From a bacterium (GTDB taxonomy: Bacteria > Myxococcota_A > Bradymonadia > UBA7976 > UBA1532): DNA of 49,892 nt. The stretch's first letter is position 1. Every line of letters begins with the position of its first letter. This document shows positions 12,437 to 21,373 of this stretch, one piece after another. A model generated the notes under the pieces. That model saw only the letters and a program-made list of their open reading frames with translations, was not told where the DNA came from and ran no database searches. The position numbers were made by a program, and so were the translations under genes. Location: positions 1 through 49,892 of the forward strand of contig JAUHXC010000062.1 in assembly GCA_030427205.1 (NCBI GenBank). The letters are read 5' to 3'.

Positions 12437-14515
12437 GTGCTGCCCCGATCTCTGCTCTCCATCCCTGCGCTCGGCTGCGCCGCGCTGCTGCTGCTCGCGG
12501 CCGGCTGTACGGCGGGCCCCGACGTGGCCCAGATCCTGGGCGCGCGCTACCAGATCGACGACATCGAGTTCGAAGGCAATACCCGCTTCGACGACGGCGA
12601 GCTCATCGAATACATCGTGATGGGCGAGACGTGGTGGGTGCCGTTCACCGAGACCCACTGGTTCAACGAGGCCTTCCTGCCCGCCGACCGCCGGCGGCTC
12701 GAGACGCTGTATCGGGCGTATGGCTACTACGACGTCGAGATAGCCGAACCGCGGGCGGTCTACGACGAAGAGGCCGACGAGGTGGATGTCTTCTTCACCA
12801 TCGTCGAAGGCGAGCCCAACCGCATCGCCGAGGTGGTCTTCGACTGGAAGGGCGACCCCGACGTGGGCGAGGTGCCGCCCGAGCAGCGCCCCGAGCGCAT
12901 CGACGAAGACAAGGCCGAGGTCCAGGCGCTCGCGGTCACCAAGGTCGGCGAGCCCTTCGAGATCGAGAAGCTCAACCAGGCGGTGGCCGACATGAAGCTG
13001 GCGCTGCGCGAGCGGGGCCACGTCAACGCGACGGTCGAAGAGCGGGCGCTCGTCGACCGCGAGGGGCGCACGACGCGCATCACCTATATCCTCGATCCCG
13101 GCCCGGTGGCGCTGGTGGGCAAGCTCTCTTTCGAGGGGCTGGGGCACGTGCCGCAAGACCTCGTCGAGCGTGAGGTCGAGTTCGCCGAGGGCCGGCGCTA
13201 CACCCCGAGCCTGATGAGCCGCATCGAGGGCGCGGTCTACAGCATGGACGTCTTCCGCTCGGTGGTCGCGCTGCCGCAGGGGGACGGCCCGCGCATCGAC
13301 GTGCAGGTGCGCACCGACGAAGCGCCGCCGCAGACGGTCAAGCTGAGCCTGGGGCTGGCCTTCGACCCCACCCGCTGGGAGCAGCGGGTCACCGCGCGCT
13401 ATACCGACCGCAACCTCTTCGGGCGCCTGACCCGGCTCGATCTCAAGGCGGTGGCCGGCTACGCCGAGCTGCCCGAGCCGTTCACCCTCGAACAGCACGG
13501 CCCGGTGGCCGAGCTGGCGCCGACGCTGACCCGCAAGGGCCTGCTCGAGAAGAACCTGGTGTGGACCCTGGCCCCCAAGGGCGAGATCGGCGTCGAGGAG
13601 GGCTACCAGTTCTGGGCGGTCTCCAACCGCATCGCCGTCTCGCGCTTCTTCTTCGGGCGCCTCGACACCACGCTGTCGCACAACATCCGCCATGTGGACT
13701 TCTTCGGCTTCGGCACCGGCTGTCTGCCCGCCGATCCCGACGCCGTCGGCCCCGACGGCGAGCCGCTCGTCGACCAGGGCTGCGTGCGCTCGGCGGCGGT
13801 CGGCTTCTTCGACCTGGGCGACGACGTCGACCCCGAGACGCTGCCCGACGACCTCGGCTTCGCCGACCCGTACCAGATCAGCTATCTGCAGCTCGATACG
13901 ACGCTCTTCCTCACCGACACCGTGGCGAACCCCGAGAACGGGCTCGTCCTGCAGCTGACGTATGACTACGCGGGCGGCCTGGTCGCCGGCGACTTCGACT
14001 TCCACCGCATCACCCCGTCCGCCCGGCTCTACTGGACGCCGCACCCCCGGCTGCAGTTCGCCGCGCGGGCCGAGACCGGGCAGATCCACCCCTTCGGCGA
14101 CGACCCGGCGGTGCCCATCGACATGCGCTACTACCTCGGCGGCGCGGCGACGGTGCGCGGCTGGGGCCTCAAGCGGCTCGCGCCGCGGTCGGACCCGGCG
14201 TGCAATGACGACGTCGAGAACGGCTGTGGCGGCATCCCCATCGGCGGGCTGACGAGCGTGCTGGGCAACTTCGAGGTGCGCTGGACGGCGGTGGGCCCGC
14301 TCATCCTCGCCGCCTTCGTCGACGCCGGCGACGTGCGCGTCGGCGTGGCCGACTACGCGCTCGACCAGCTCTACTACAGCACCGGCGCCGGCATGCGCAT
14401 CGATACGCCGGTGGGTCTGATCCGGGTCGACGTGGGCATCCGGCTCAACGACCCGGCGCGCTTCGGCACCGAGAGCCGCTGGGCGCTGCACCTCGGGCTG
14501 GGGGAGGCGTTTTGA
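12437..14515 (+). CDS. Omp85/TamA-like outer-membrane assembly protein with lipobox
   Basis: A 692-residue Omp85-superfamily protein. The GTG start follows AGGAG at 12421. The N-terminus ends in LLLLAAGC (Cys24), a credible lipobox, which is unusual for BamA/TamA but known for Bacteroidota TamL. POTRA-like repeats follow (about 37-270; IDDIEFEGNTRFDDGEL, then a second with VGEPFEIEKLNQA and a third with VGKLSFEGLG). The C-terminal beta-barrel starts near residue 290 and has the Omp85 LGGAATVRGW motif and a terminal aromatic (GEAF). Its stop overlaps the tamB start, so the two are very likely co-translated. The expected role is transport or insertion at the outer membrane together with TamB, inferred from the family and pairing. 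Confidence 0.9.
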   Translation: MLPRSLLSIPALGCAALLLLAAGCTAGPDVAQILGARYQIDDIEFEGNTRFDDGELIEYIVMGETWWVPFTETHWFNEAFLPADRRRLETLYRAYGYYDVEIAEPRAVYDEEADEVDVFFTIVEGEPNRIAEVVFDWKGDPDVGEVPPEQRPERIDEDKAEVQALAVTKVGEPFEIEKLNQAVADMKLALRERGHVNATVEERALVDREGRTTRITYILDPGPVALVGKLSFEGLGHVPQDLVEREVEFAEGRRYTPSLMSRIEGAVYSMDVFRSVVALPQGDGPRIDVQVRTDEAPPQTVKLSLGLAFDPTRWEQRVTARYTDRNLFGRLTRLDLKAVAGYAELPEPFTLEQHGPVAELAPTLTRKGLLEKNLVWTLAPKGEIGVEEGYQFWAVSNRIAVSRFFFGRLDTTLSHNIRHVDFFGFGTGCLPADPDAVGPDGEPLVDQGCVRSAAVGFFDLGDDVDPETLPDDLGFADPYQISYLQLDTTLFLTDTVANPENGLVLQLTYDYAGGLVAGDFDFHRITPSARLYWTPHPRLQFAARAETGQIHPFGDDPAVPIDMRYYLGGAATVRGWGLKRLAPRSDPACNDDVENGCGGIPIGGLTSVLGNFEVRWTAVGPLILAAFVDAGDVRVGVADYALDQLYYSTGAGMRIDTPVGLIRVDVGIRLNDPARFGTESRWALHLGLGEAF

Positions 14516-17500
14516 GCGACCTCGACGCCCTCACACCCGACCTGCCGCCGGACGAGCCGCGCCGCGACGACGACGCCTCTGCGCCGCCGAGCCGCCTGCG
14601 ACGGGTCGTCAAATGGACCGGGATCGTCATCAGCGGCCTCGTCGGGCTCGTGCTGCTGGTCGTGATCCTGCTGCTCTACAGCCCGCTGGGCGCGGTGGCG
14701 GTGGATCTTGGACTCGGCGTCTACGACGACATGGTCGCCGGCAGCGTCGAGCGCACCGTCGAGGGCAGCCTCGCCGGCGGCTTGACGATCCGCGACCTGC
14801 GCTTGAAGACCGCCGCCGGCCAGCCGCTGGTGCAGGTCGAGCGGGTGCACCTGCGCATCACGCCCAGCGCGCTGCTGTCGGCCGCGGCCCAGGTCGACGT
14901 GGTCGCCATCGAGGGGGCGCGGGTCGACGTGCCCTACGTCGACCCGGCGGACCCCGACGCGCCGGGCCCCTTCGCCGATCTGACGCCGCCGCCTGGCGCG
15001 CCCAGCGAGCCCGATCCGCCCAGCGACGGCATCGGGCCGAACCTGCCGCTGCGCATCAGCGCGATGCTCGACGTGCATCGGGTCACCGTGCGCCAGCAGA
15101 CCGCCGACGGGGATTGGCAGACCGCGGTCGACGACGCCCACCTCGTCGTGCGCGCCGAGGCCGAGGGCCGCACCGCGCGGGTCGAGCTCGATCCGCAGAC
15201 CCGGGTCGGCCTGCCGAGCGTGCCGGTCACCGTCGCCGGCGCCGGGCTCGTCGCCGAGTGGGACGAGCCGGTGCTCACCGTCTCGCGGCTGCGCATCGCC
15301 ACCGACGTGGGCCACGTCGCCGCGCCGCGGCTCGTGCTCGACGCGAAGACCCTCAGCCTCGACGGCGGCCTCGCGATTCAGGGGCTGCACGGGCCGCTGG
15401 TCGAGCGCTTCGGGCTGCCCATCGATCGCGACCCGCGGGTGACCCTGCGGGCCGACGGCAGCCGCGGTGAACTCAAGCTCGCGATGCTGGTCGATCCGGG
15501 CCAGGGCGGCTTGCAGGGGGGCACCCCGGGGCAATTCGAAGACGCCCTCTGGCTGCGCCTCGACGTCGAAGGCACCGCCCAGCCGCTCGATCTGAAGACC
15601 GAGCTGGTCATCGAAGGGCTCGACGTCGCCCGCCAGGCGCCGGGGCTGCCCATCGGCAAGCTGGGGCTGGTCATGCAGGGCGCGGTCAGCGGCACCGACC
15701 CCGACGACATCAGCCTCGACGCGGCCATCGACTGCCTCGGCTGCGCGGTCGAGGGGGTCGGCCCGCTCGATCTGGCGGTCTTCGCGCGTCTGGTCGGCGG
15801 GACGGGCTCGGCGGCGCTGCGCCTCGACGGCGCCGGCGTCTCCGTCGACGGCCGGGCCCAGATCTGGGATCTCTCCGACCTGCGGGCCCACCTGGCCGTG
15901 GCCGTGCCCGACATCGAGCGCACGACGACGGCCGCTCGCGCATTCGCGCCCGACCTGCCTCCGCTGCGCGGCGGGCTCGACCTGCGGGCGGATTGCGTGG
16001 GCCCGTTGACCACGCCCACCTGCACCACCTGGACGACGGTCACCGACTTCGCCGGGCAGGGCGTGCGGCTGCAGCAGGCCGACATCTCCGGCGTCGCCGC
16101 GGTGGCCGAGGTGCCGACGTTCGCCGCCCGCGTCGAGGCGCGCCAGCTCGCCGTGAACCAGGACCGCTTCCGGCGGCTCGACGTGCAGGTCTCGGGCACC
16201 CCGGCGCAGATCCTGGCCACCCTCGACGGCACCCCGTCGAGCGGCGAAGACCTGAAGCTGGCCGCCGCCGTCGACCTCGGCCCGCCCATCGACGTGAAGC
16301 TGCTCGCGCTCGACGGGCAGGCCCGCGGCATCCGGCTCGATCTGGCCAATACCGCCGGCGTGACCATCGAGCCCTCCGGGCGGCTGCGGGTCGACGATCT
16401 GGCCATCGGCGTCGGCCGGGGCTCGGTGCGGGCCAGCGGCGTCTTCGATCCCGCCGGCGAGAGCGACCTGACCCTCGCCGTCGACCGGCTCGATCTGTCC
16501 GATCTCAACGGCTTCGTGCCCGGCCTGGGGCTGCGCGGGCGGGTGAACATCGACGGCGGCATCCGCGGCCGGGCGGCCGATCCCGATCTCGACCTCGACG
16601 CCCGCATCTCCGGGCTCGCGTTCCGCGGCGCGCGGCTCGGCTCGGCCCGGGCGAAGATCGACTACGACGACGGCCGGCTCGACGCCGACGTGACCCTCGA
16701 TGGCGGCCTCGCCGAGCGGGTGCGCCTCGACGCCCGGGTGCCGTTCGACCTCGACCTCGAGTCGGGGCCGGTCGGTCCGCGCTTCGAGGGTCGCCAGACG
16801 GTGAACCTCGAGGTGGTCGATCTGCGCCTCGAACGCTTGAAGCCGCTGCTCGGCGAAGGCATGCCGCTGCCCACCGGGCGCATCGACGTCAGCGGGCGCT
16901 TCAGCGGCGCGCGCACGCCCACCGGCAAGCTGTCGCTGACGCTGACCGACTTCGAGATCATGCAGTGGACCGTGCAGCGGCTCACGCTGGGCGCGGCCTA
17001 CGACGGCCGGCGGGCCACCGCCGATCTGGACGTCGAGAGCCCCTACGCCGGCACCCTCGCGCTCGACGCCGCCGCCCCGCTGCGCGTCGACCTGCAGGCC
17101 GGCGCGGTGAGCTGGCGCAAGGGCTCGGCCCACGACGTCAAGCTGGTGGTCGACGCCATCGACTTCGTGGCCATCGCCGAGCGGGTGCCGGCGCTGCGCG
17201 GCGTCGAGCTGCTGGTGCCGGCGGGTACGTTCCCGCCCGAGCCGCCCGAACCCTCCGGGCCCGCGCCGGGCACCGTCGAGACGTCGAGCCCCACCGCCGC
17301 CGAGGGCGCCGCGCCCACCAGCGAGGCCGCCGCCGAGCCGGCCACCGCGCGCCTCGAAGTCACCGTCGCCGGCCCGGCCACGCGGCCCGAGATCGGGGTG
17401 CAGCTCGTCGCCGAACGCCTGGCCGATCCGCGCGTGGCCGTCGACGGGGTGAGCGCCGCGGTCGACATCGACCGCGAAGGCGTCGGGCTGGCCATCGGCG

Positions 17501-19809
17501 TCGACAGCCCCGGCGCGCGCCAGATCGCCGTCTCGGCCGCGGTGCCGCTCGATCTGCGGCCGCTGGCCCGCACGCCGGTGAAGTGGAAGTCGGGGGACGA
17601 GCACGCCCTGACGATCAACGTCGCCGACGCCGATCTGGCGCGGCTGGTGCCGCCGGGCGGACCCGCCGTGGCCGGTCGGGCCGACGTGCGGATCCAGCTC
17701 ACGGGCAACGCGCGCCGGCCCAAGCTCGACGGGCGGATCGACGCCCGCGGGCTCGAGTTCGACGATCGGCAGCTGGGCCGGCTCGAGGTCGATCTGGGCG
17801 GCGATCACGAGCAGGCCACCACCGCGGTGAAGTGGGTGCCCGACAGCGACACCATGCTGACCCTCGACGCGGCGGTGCCGGTGGACATCGACGTCGAGAC
17901 GCAGCGCTTCGTCTGGCGCGAAGAGTCCGATCACCGGGTCGACCTGCGCTTCTCGGGCATCGACCGCGACCTCATCACCCAGTTCGTGCCGCTGGGCAAA
18001 GGCACCGCGCCTTCGCTGACGCTGGCCATGGGCGCCCGCGGCCACCTCGACGCCTTCGAGGTGGACATCGACCTGGACGGCGCCGTGCGGCTGCCCACCG
18101 GCTACCGGGCGCCGCTGCAGGGGCGCATCCGCCTGCGGCCCGACAGCCAGACGGTCAGCATCAAGAGCCCGCTGTCGGGTAAAGACCTGGACATCGACGT
18201 GACCGCCGACGCGCCGGTGCCGGCCCTGGTGGCCGGCGAGGCCCAGCCCGACGCCATCGCCTACACCGCGAAGATCAACATCCCCGGCCTGCGCCTCGAC
18301 CCGCTGGCGCCGTTCATGCCCATCTCGCTGCACGACCCGCGGGGCGCGCTCTTCGTCGACGTGCAGGGGCAGGGCACCGTCGGCGCGCCGCAGCTCTCGG
18401 GTCAGATCGGCCTGCGCGACGGCGCGATCACCGTCGTCGACCTCAGCCAGCGCATCGAAGACCTGCAGCTGGCCATCGACGCCTCGACCACCGGCGTCGA
18501 CATCAAGACCCTGCGGGCGCGCAGCGGCACCGGCACGTTGAAGGGATCAGGCGGGGTGAAGCTGGGCGCCGACGGCCCCGACGGCACGGTCACCGTCGAG
18601 CTCGACCGCTGGCCGCTGGTGCGCCCCGGCGTGCCGCGGGCGCTGATCGGGACCCGGATCGTCACCGAGCTGGGGTCGAACGCCGAGGGCATGAACGTCG
18701 TGGTCGGGGTGCACGAGACCCAGGTGCGGCTGGTGGGGCAGAACGTCGCCGCGCCGAAGTCGGTGCCCGAGAACGGGCAGGTGGTCTTCGAGGAGCCGCC
18801 GCCGCCGCCCGAGATGATGCCGCCCGGCCCCGACGACGCCCCGCGCGAGACCGCCGCCGGCGAGCCCGAGCCCGACCCCAAGCGGCTGGCCATCGAGGTG
18901 GCGCTGCGCGATCCGCTCGAGATCCGCGGATCGGGCGTGGTGATGAGCTGGGACGGCCGCATCGTGGCCATCAGCCAAGGCGCCGAGACCCAGGTGCAGG
19001 GCGCGCTGCGCTCGACCGAGGGCAGCTTCGGCCTGCTGGGCAACGACTTCCAACTCACCCAGGGCCGGGTCTTCCTGCCCGAGGGCGGCGGGCTGCCCTA
19101 CCTCGACGTCATCGCCCGCACGGTGGTCGACACCTACACCATCACCGTCAGCATCCGCGGCAAGCCCGACCGCCCGATCCTCGAGTTCAGCAGCGACCCG
19201 CCGCTGCCCGACTATCAGATCCTCACCGTGCTGGTGACCGGCGCGCCCGAGAGCGGCGGCGACGACGACGGCGACAGCAGCGTCGCCCGCCAGGCCGCGT
19301 CGCTGCTGGCGGCCTTCCAGAACTCGGCGATCGAAGACGCGCTCAACGAGCGGCTGGGCATCGACCGGGTCGGCATCGAGTTCGGCGAGACCATCGACCA
19401 GCCGATACTGACGGTGGGCAAGCGCCTCAGCCCCGACCTCTACGTCGAGACGGTCTACCACCAGAACGCGCCCGAAGACGCCAACAGCATCGAGGCCCGC
19501 GCCCGCTTCCGCATCACCCCGCGGTGGTCGTTCGAGACCGCCGCCGGCGACAAAGGCATCGGCGTCGCCGAGCTGAGCTGGACCCGCCACTTCGGCGGCG
19601 AGCTGGCGGCCAAGAGCCTCGAAGCGCTCGATCAGGTGCGGGTCGAAGAGGCCGCAGCGGACGAGCAGTCCACCATCGAAGAGCGAGCCAAAGAGTCGGC
19701 CGAGGCCAAAGCCGGCGCCGAGGTGAAGCCGGGCCCCGCAGCCGGCGCCGACGACGGGCAAGGCGAGCAGGGCACGACGACGACGGGAGACGACGACCCG
19801 CCGGAGTGA
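14512..19809 (+). CDS. tamB: TamB / DUF490 envelope-spanning protein
   Basis: A 1765-residue AsmA/TamB-type protein. The TTG start overlaps the previous TGA as TTGA, with GGGGAGG just upstream, showing translational coupling. A short Asp-rich cytoplasmic tail is followed by one transmembrane helix (about 36-58) and a very long beta-rich periplasmic part with recurring LDL and DLxLxA strand patterns. The conserved C-terminal TamB domain lies at about 1400-1710, with the family-typical stretches LGNDFQLTQGRVFLPEG and PDYQILTVLVTG. The end is a Glu/Ala/Gly-rich tail. TamB-family proteins bridge inner and outer membranes and are implicated in phospholipid transport and outer-membrane protein assembly. 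A low-complexity Pro/Ala insert lies near residue 920. Confidence 0.93.
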   Translation: MSDLDALTPDLPPDEPRRDDDASAPPSRLRRVVKWTGIVISGLVGLVLLVVILLLYSPLGAVAVDLGLGVYDDMVAGSVERTVEGSLAGGLTIRDLRLKTAAGQPLVQVERVHLRITPSALLSAAAQVDVVAIEGARVDVPYVDPADPDAPGPFADLTPPPGAPSEPDPPSDGIGPNLPLRISAMLDVHRVTVRQQTADGDWQTAVDDAHLVVRAEAEGRTARVELDPQTRVGLPSVPVTVAGAGLVAEWDEPVLTVSRLRIATDVGHVAAPRLVLDAKTLSLDGGLAIQGLHGPLVERFGLPIDRDPRVTLRADGSRGELKLAMLVDPGQGGLQGGTPGQFEDALWLRLDVEGTAQPLDLKTELVIEGLDVARQAPGLPIGKLGLVMQGAVSGTDPDDISLDAAIDCLGCAVEGVGPLDLAVFARLVGGTGSAALRLDGAGVSVDGRAQIWDLSDLRAHLAVAVPDIERTTTAARAFAPDLPPLRGGLDLRADCVGPLTTPTCTTWTTVTDFAGQGVRLQQADISGVAAVAEVPTFAARVEARQLAVNQDRFRRLDVQVSGTPAQILATLDGTPSSGEDLKLAAAVDLGPPIDVKLLALDGQARGIRLDLANTAGVTIEPSGRLRVDDLAIGVGRGSVRASGVFDPAGESDLTLAVDRLDLSDLNGFVPGLGLRGRVNIDGGIRGRAADPDLDLDARISGLAFRGARLGSARAKIDYDDGRLDADVTLDGGLAERVRLDARVPFDLDLESGPVGPRFEGRQTVNLEVVDLRLERLKPLLGEGMPLPTGRIDVSGRFSGARTPTGKLSLTLTDFEIMQWTVQRLTLGAAYDGRRATADLDVESPYAGTLALDAAAPLRVDLQAGAVSWRKGSAHDVKLVVDAIDFVAIAERVPALRGVELLVPAGTFPPEPPEPSGPAPGTVETSSPTAAEGAAPTSEAAAEPATARLEVTVAGPATRPEIGVQLVAERLADPRVAVDGVSAAVDIDREGVGLAIGVDSPGARQIAVSAAVPLDLRPLARTPVKWKSGDEHALTINVADADLARLVPPGGPAVAGRADVRIQLTGNARRPKLDGRIDARGLEFDDRQLGRLEVDLGGDHEQATTAVKWVPDSDTMLTLDAAVPVDIDVETQRFVWREESDHRVDLRFSGIDRDLITQFVPLGKGTAPSLTLAMGARGHLDAFEVDIDLDGAVRLPTGYRAPLQGRIRLRPDSQTVSIKSPLSGKDLDIDVTADAPVPALVAGEAQPDAIAYTAKINIPGLRLDPLAPFMPISLHDPRGALFVDVQGQGTVGAPQLSGQIGLRDGAITVVDLSQRIEDLQLAIDASTTGVDIKTLRARSGTGTLKGSGGVKLGADGPDGTVTVELDRWPLVRPGVPRALIGTRIVTELGSNAEGMNVVVGVHETQVRLVGQNVAAPKSVPENGQVVFEEPPPPPEMMPPGPDDAPRETAAGEPEPDPKRLAIEVALRDPLEIRGSGVVMSWDGRIVAISQGAETQVQGALRSTEGSFGLLGNDFQLTQGRVFLPEGGGLPYLDVIARTVVDTYTITVSIRGKPDRPILEFSSDPPLPDYQILTVLVTGAPESGGDDDGDSSVARQAASLLAAFQNSAIEDALNERLGIDRVGIEFGETIDQPILTVGKRLSPDLYVETVYHQNAPEDANSIEARARFRITPRWSFETAAGDKGIGVAELSWTRHFGGELAAKSLEALDQVRVEEAAADEQSTIEERAKESAEAKAGAEVKPGPAAGADDGQGEQGTTTTGDDDPPE

Positions 19810-19810
19810 G

Positions 19811-19852
19811 CGGTCGCGCCTGCCCGGTCGCGCCTGCCCGGTCGCGCCACCC
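19811..19852 (+). repeat. 14-bp tandem repeat between convergent genes
   Basis: Two perfect 14-bp units (19811-19824, 19825-19838) and a third differing at its end (19839-19852) fill the 55-base gap between the tamB stop and the stop of the minus-strand lipoprotein. No terminator hairpin with a T tract was seen. Confidence 0.75.
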
Positions 19853-19864
19853 CGATCCCCGCTG

Positions 19865-20785
19865 TCAGTCGAAGGTGACCTGCCACAAGCCCTCGGGGCA
19901 GGCGCCTGTGTTCTGGCGCATATTGCCGGTGAACCCGCCCGTCTGCGGATCGTAGGTGCCGTCGACGAAGAACGTCAGGAAGTCGAACTGCTCGGAGACG
20001 TAGATCCCGGGTGTGAGCGTGATGCCGCCGGTCGACGGGTTGTGCACCCCGGTCACCTCGAAGGTCGCCGGGCTCTGGTCCAGGGTCGTATCGCCATAGG
20101 TCAGCGTACCGCTCACCCGGCCCTCGCCGTCGTGTTCGAGCGTGCCCTCCACCTCGCGTTCGGGGCCGAAGCACTGCATCGTGCCGCGAAAGGTCGACTC
20201 ACCCATCGGCAGCGCCCGCGCGCCATCGCCCGCCGCGGTCGGGGCGCCCTCGCCGGTCACCAGGTCGACCCCGCCCGGTCCGCCTCGCAGGCTGTTCTCG
20301 CTGCCGGAGGCATAGTCGATCGCTTGCCCGACCAGCCGGCCATCCTCCAGGCCACCGATGAAGCCGAGCAGCTCGAGGTCGACGTCGGGCGTGATCCAAT
20401 CCCCGGGGGCCAGGGCGATGCGTCTGGCGACCGGCGACCAGGTGCCGCTGACCGCGTACGCGCCCGCGCCCACCGGTGGCACGTCGAAGTCGACCCGCCC
20501 GGTCAGGTCGCCGGCCGAATTCTCCAGCGTGAACTCGATGGGGAAGGGCGCTCCCGCGACCTGAAGCGCACCGCGCCAGGTGCTCGTGCCTTCCGGCAGC
20601 CCGTCGAGCATGGCCGGCTCGGGCTCGGGCTCGGGCTCTGGCTCGGGCTCGGGCTCGGGCTCGGCGTCGGCGGCCGGTTGCCCGTCGGGCGTCGCCTCGG
20701 CGTCGGCGACGTCTGCGGTGGAGTCGGCGTCACAGCCCACGAGCAGGGCGAGCGCAAGGGCGGCGTACAGGCCGGTGGACTGCAT
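19865..20785 (-). CDS. Small lipoprotein with Glu-Pro linker
   Basis: A 306-residue lipoprotein. The start at 20785 has a strong GGAGG eight bases upstream and gives a clean signal peptide with ALLVGC (Cys18); a longer frame upstream lacks these. After an acidic segment there is a run of eight Glu-Pro pairs (about residues 38-54), coded by hexamers at about 20616-20663. The mature part has two similar halves, each with a GTSTWRG/GESTFRG start, a strand-rich middle and a GT(W/Y)xP-type motif (GTWSPVARRIAL; GTYDPQTGGFTG), suggesting an internal duplication of a beta-barrel or lipocalin-like fold. Function unknown. It is convergent with tamB. Confidence 0.82.
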   Translation of the reverse strand: MQSTGLYAALALALLVGCDADSTADVADAEATPDGQPAADAEPEPEPEPEPEPEPEPAMLDGLPEGTSTWRGALQVAGAPFPIEFTLENSAGDLTGRVDFDVPPVGAGAYAVSGTWSPVARRIALAPGDWITPDVDLELLGFIGGLEDGRLVGQAIDYASGSENSLRGGPGGVDLVTGEGAPTAAGDGARALPMGESTFRGTMQCFGPEREVEGTLEHDGEGRVSGTLTYGDTTLDQSPATFEVTGVHNPSTGGITLTPGIYVSEQFDFLTFFVDGTYDPQTGGFTGNMRQNTGACPEGLWQVTFD

Positions 20786-20956
20786 GATGACCTCCGTGAG
20801 TGCGAGGGGTGTGCACTCGATGATAGGCGCGCGCAGGGGCGGGGCGAATAGAGAGATCTCCAAAGCGCCCGTGGCGCCGGGCGGGGTCATGGTCGCGCCA
20901 TCGCTGACGGACGGGTCGAGCGGAGTGCCCGGCGGCGCCTTACGCCCCCTTGCCCC

Positions 20957-21341
20957 TTGCGGGGCGGCGCGAACGCTGGCAACTGCTCGTTGTTCGGTGT
21001 AGACCCAGGCTTCCGCGGGCGCGAGCGACAGGCCGTCGCCTCGCTGACCGCCGAGCTCGAGCGACGGGGCCTGACCGTGCATCGCGAGATATGGAACGGG
21101 GACGACCCCACCGTCCACCGGGCGCTCTGCGACGGCCTGCGCCGCCCGGATGCCTGCCATCCGCGAGCGCTTCGCCGGTCGGGAGCTGGTGCTACACATC
21201 GGCCCGGGCACGCCGTCGATGCACACCGTCCGGGTCTCGATGGCCGAGACCGGCTACATCGACCCGCCCTTCACGGTCGTGAAGTCGTATCGAGCCAGTG
21301 ACCGGCGCGAACGCCGCCCCGCGTGCGGGTCCGTCAGCTGA
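20957..21341 (+). pseudogene. Fossil of an RtcR-like (CARF-type) sigma-54 regulator N-domain
   Basis: Two frames join into one recognisable fragment. The first (20957 to about 21145) reads RQAVASLTAELERRGLTVHREIWNGDDP-type sequence. The second (from 21150) contains the segments ELVLHIGPGTPSMHTV and ETGYIDPPFTVVKSYR. The PGTPxMH signature and the following hydrophobic stretch are typical of the N-terminal sensory domain of RtcR-type regulators, which has a CARF-like Rossmann fold. A shift from frame 2 to frame 3 near 21145-21150 breaks it, and the AAA+ and DNA-binding parts are absent (a stop lies at 21339-21341). The usual Trp after the MH motif is also replaced (TVRVSM). I infer a decayed remnant, convergent with the HEAT-like gene. 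Confidence 0.6.
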
Positions 21342-21373
21342 TGGGCGCGCGGGACGGGTGGGGGCGGCTGCGA

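Noticed and set aside
14374..18333. A long minus-strand open frame opposite tamB
   Set aside because: Arg/Gly/His-rich sequence without domains; tamB on the plus strand has clear family motifs and coupling to the gene before it.
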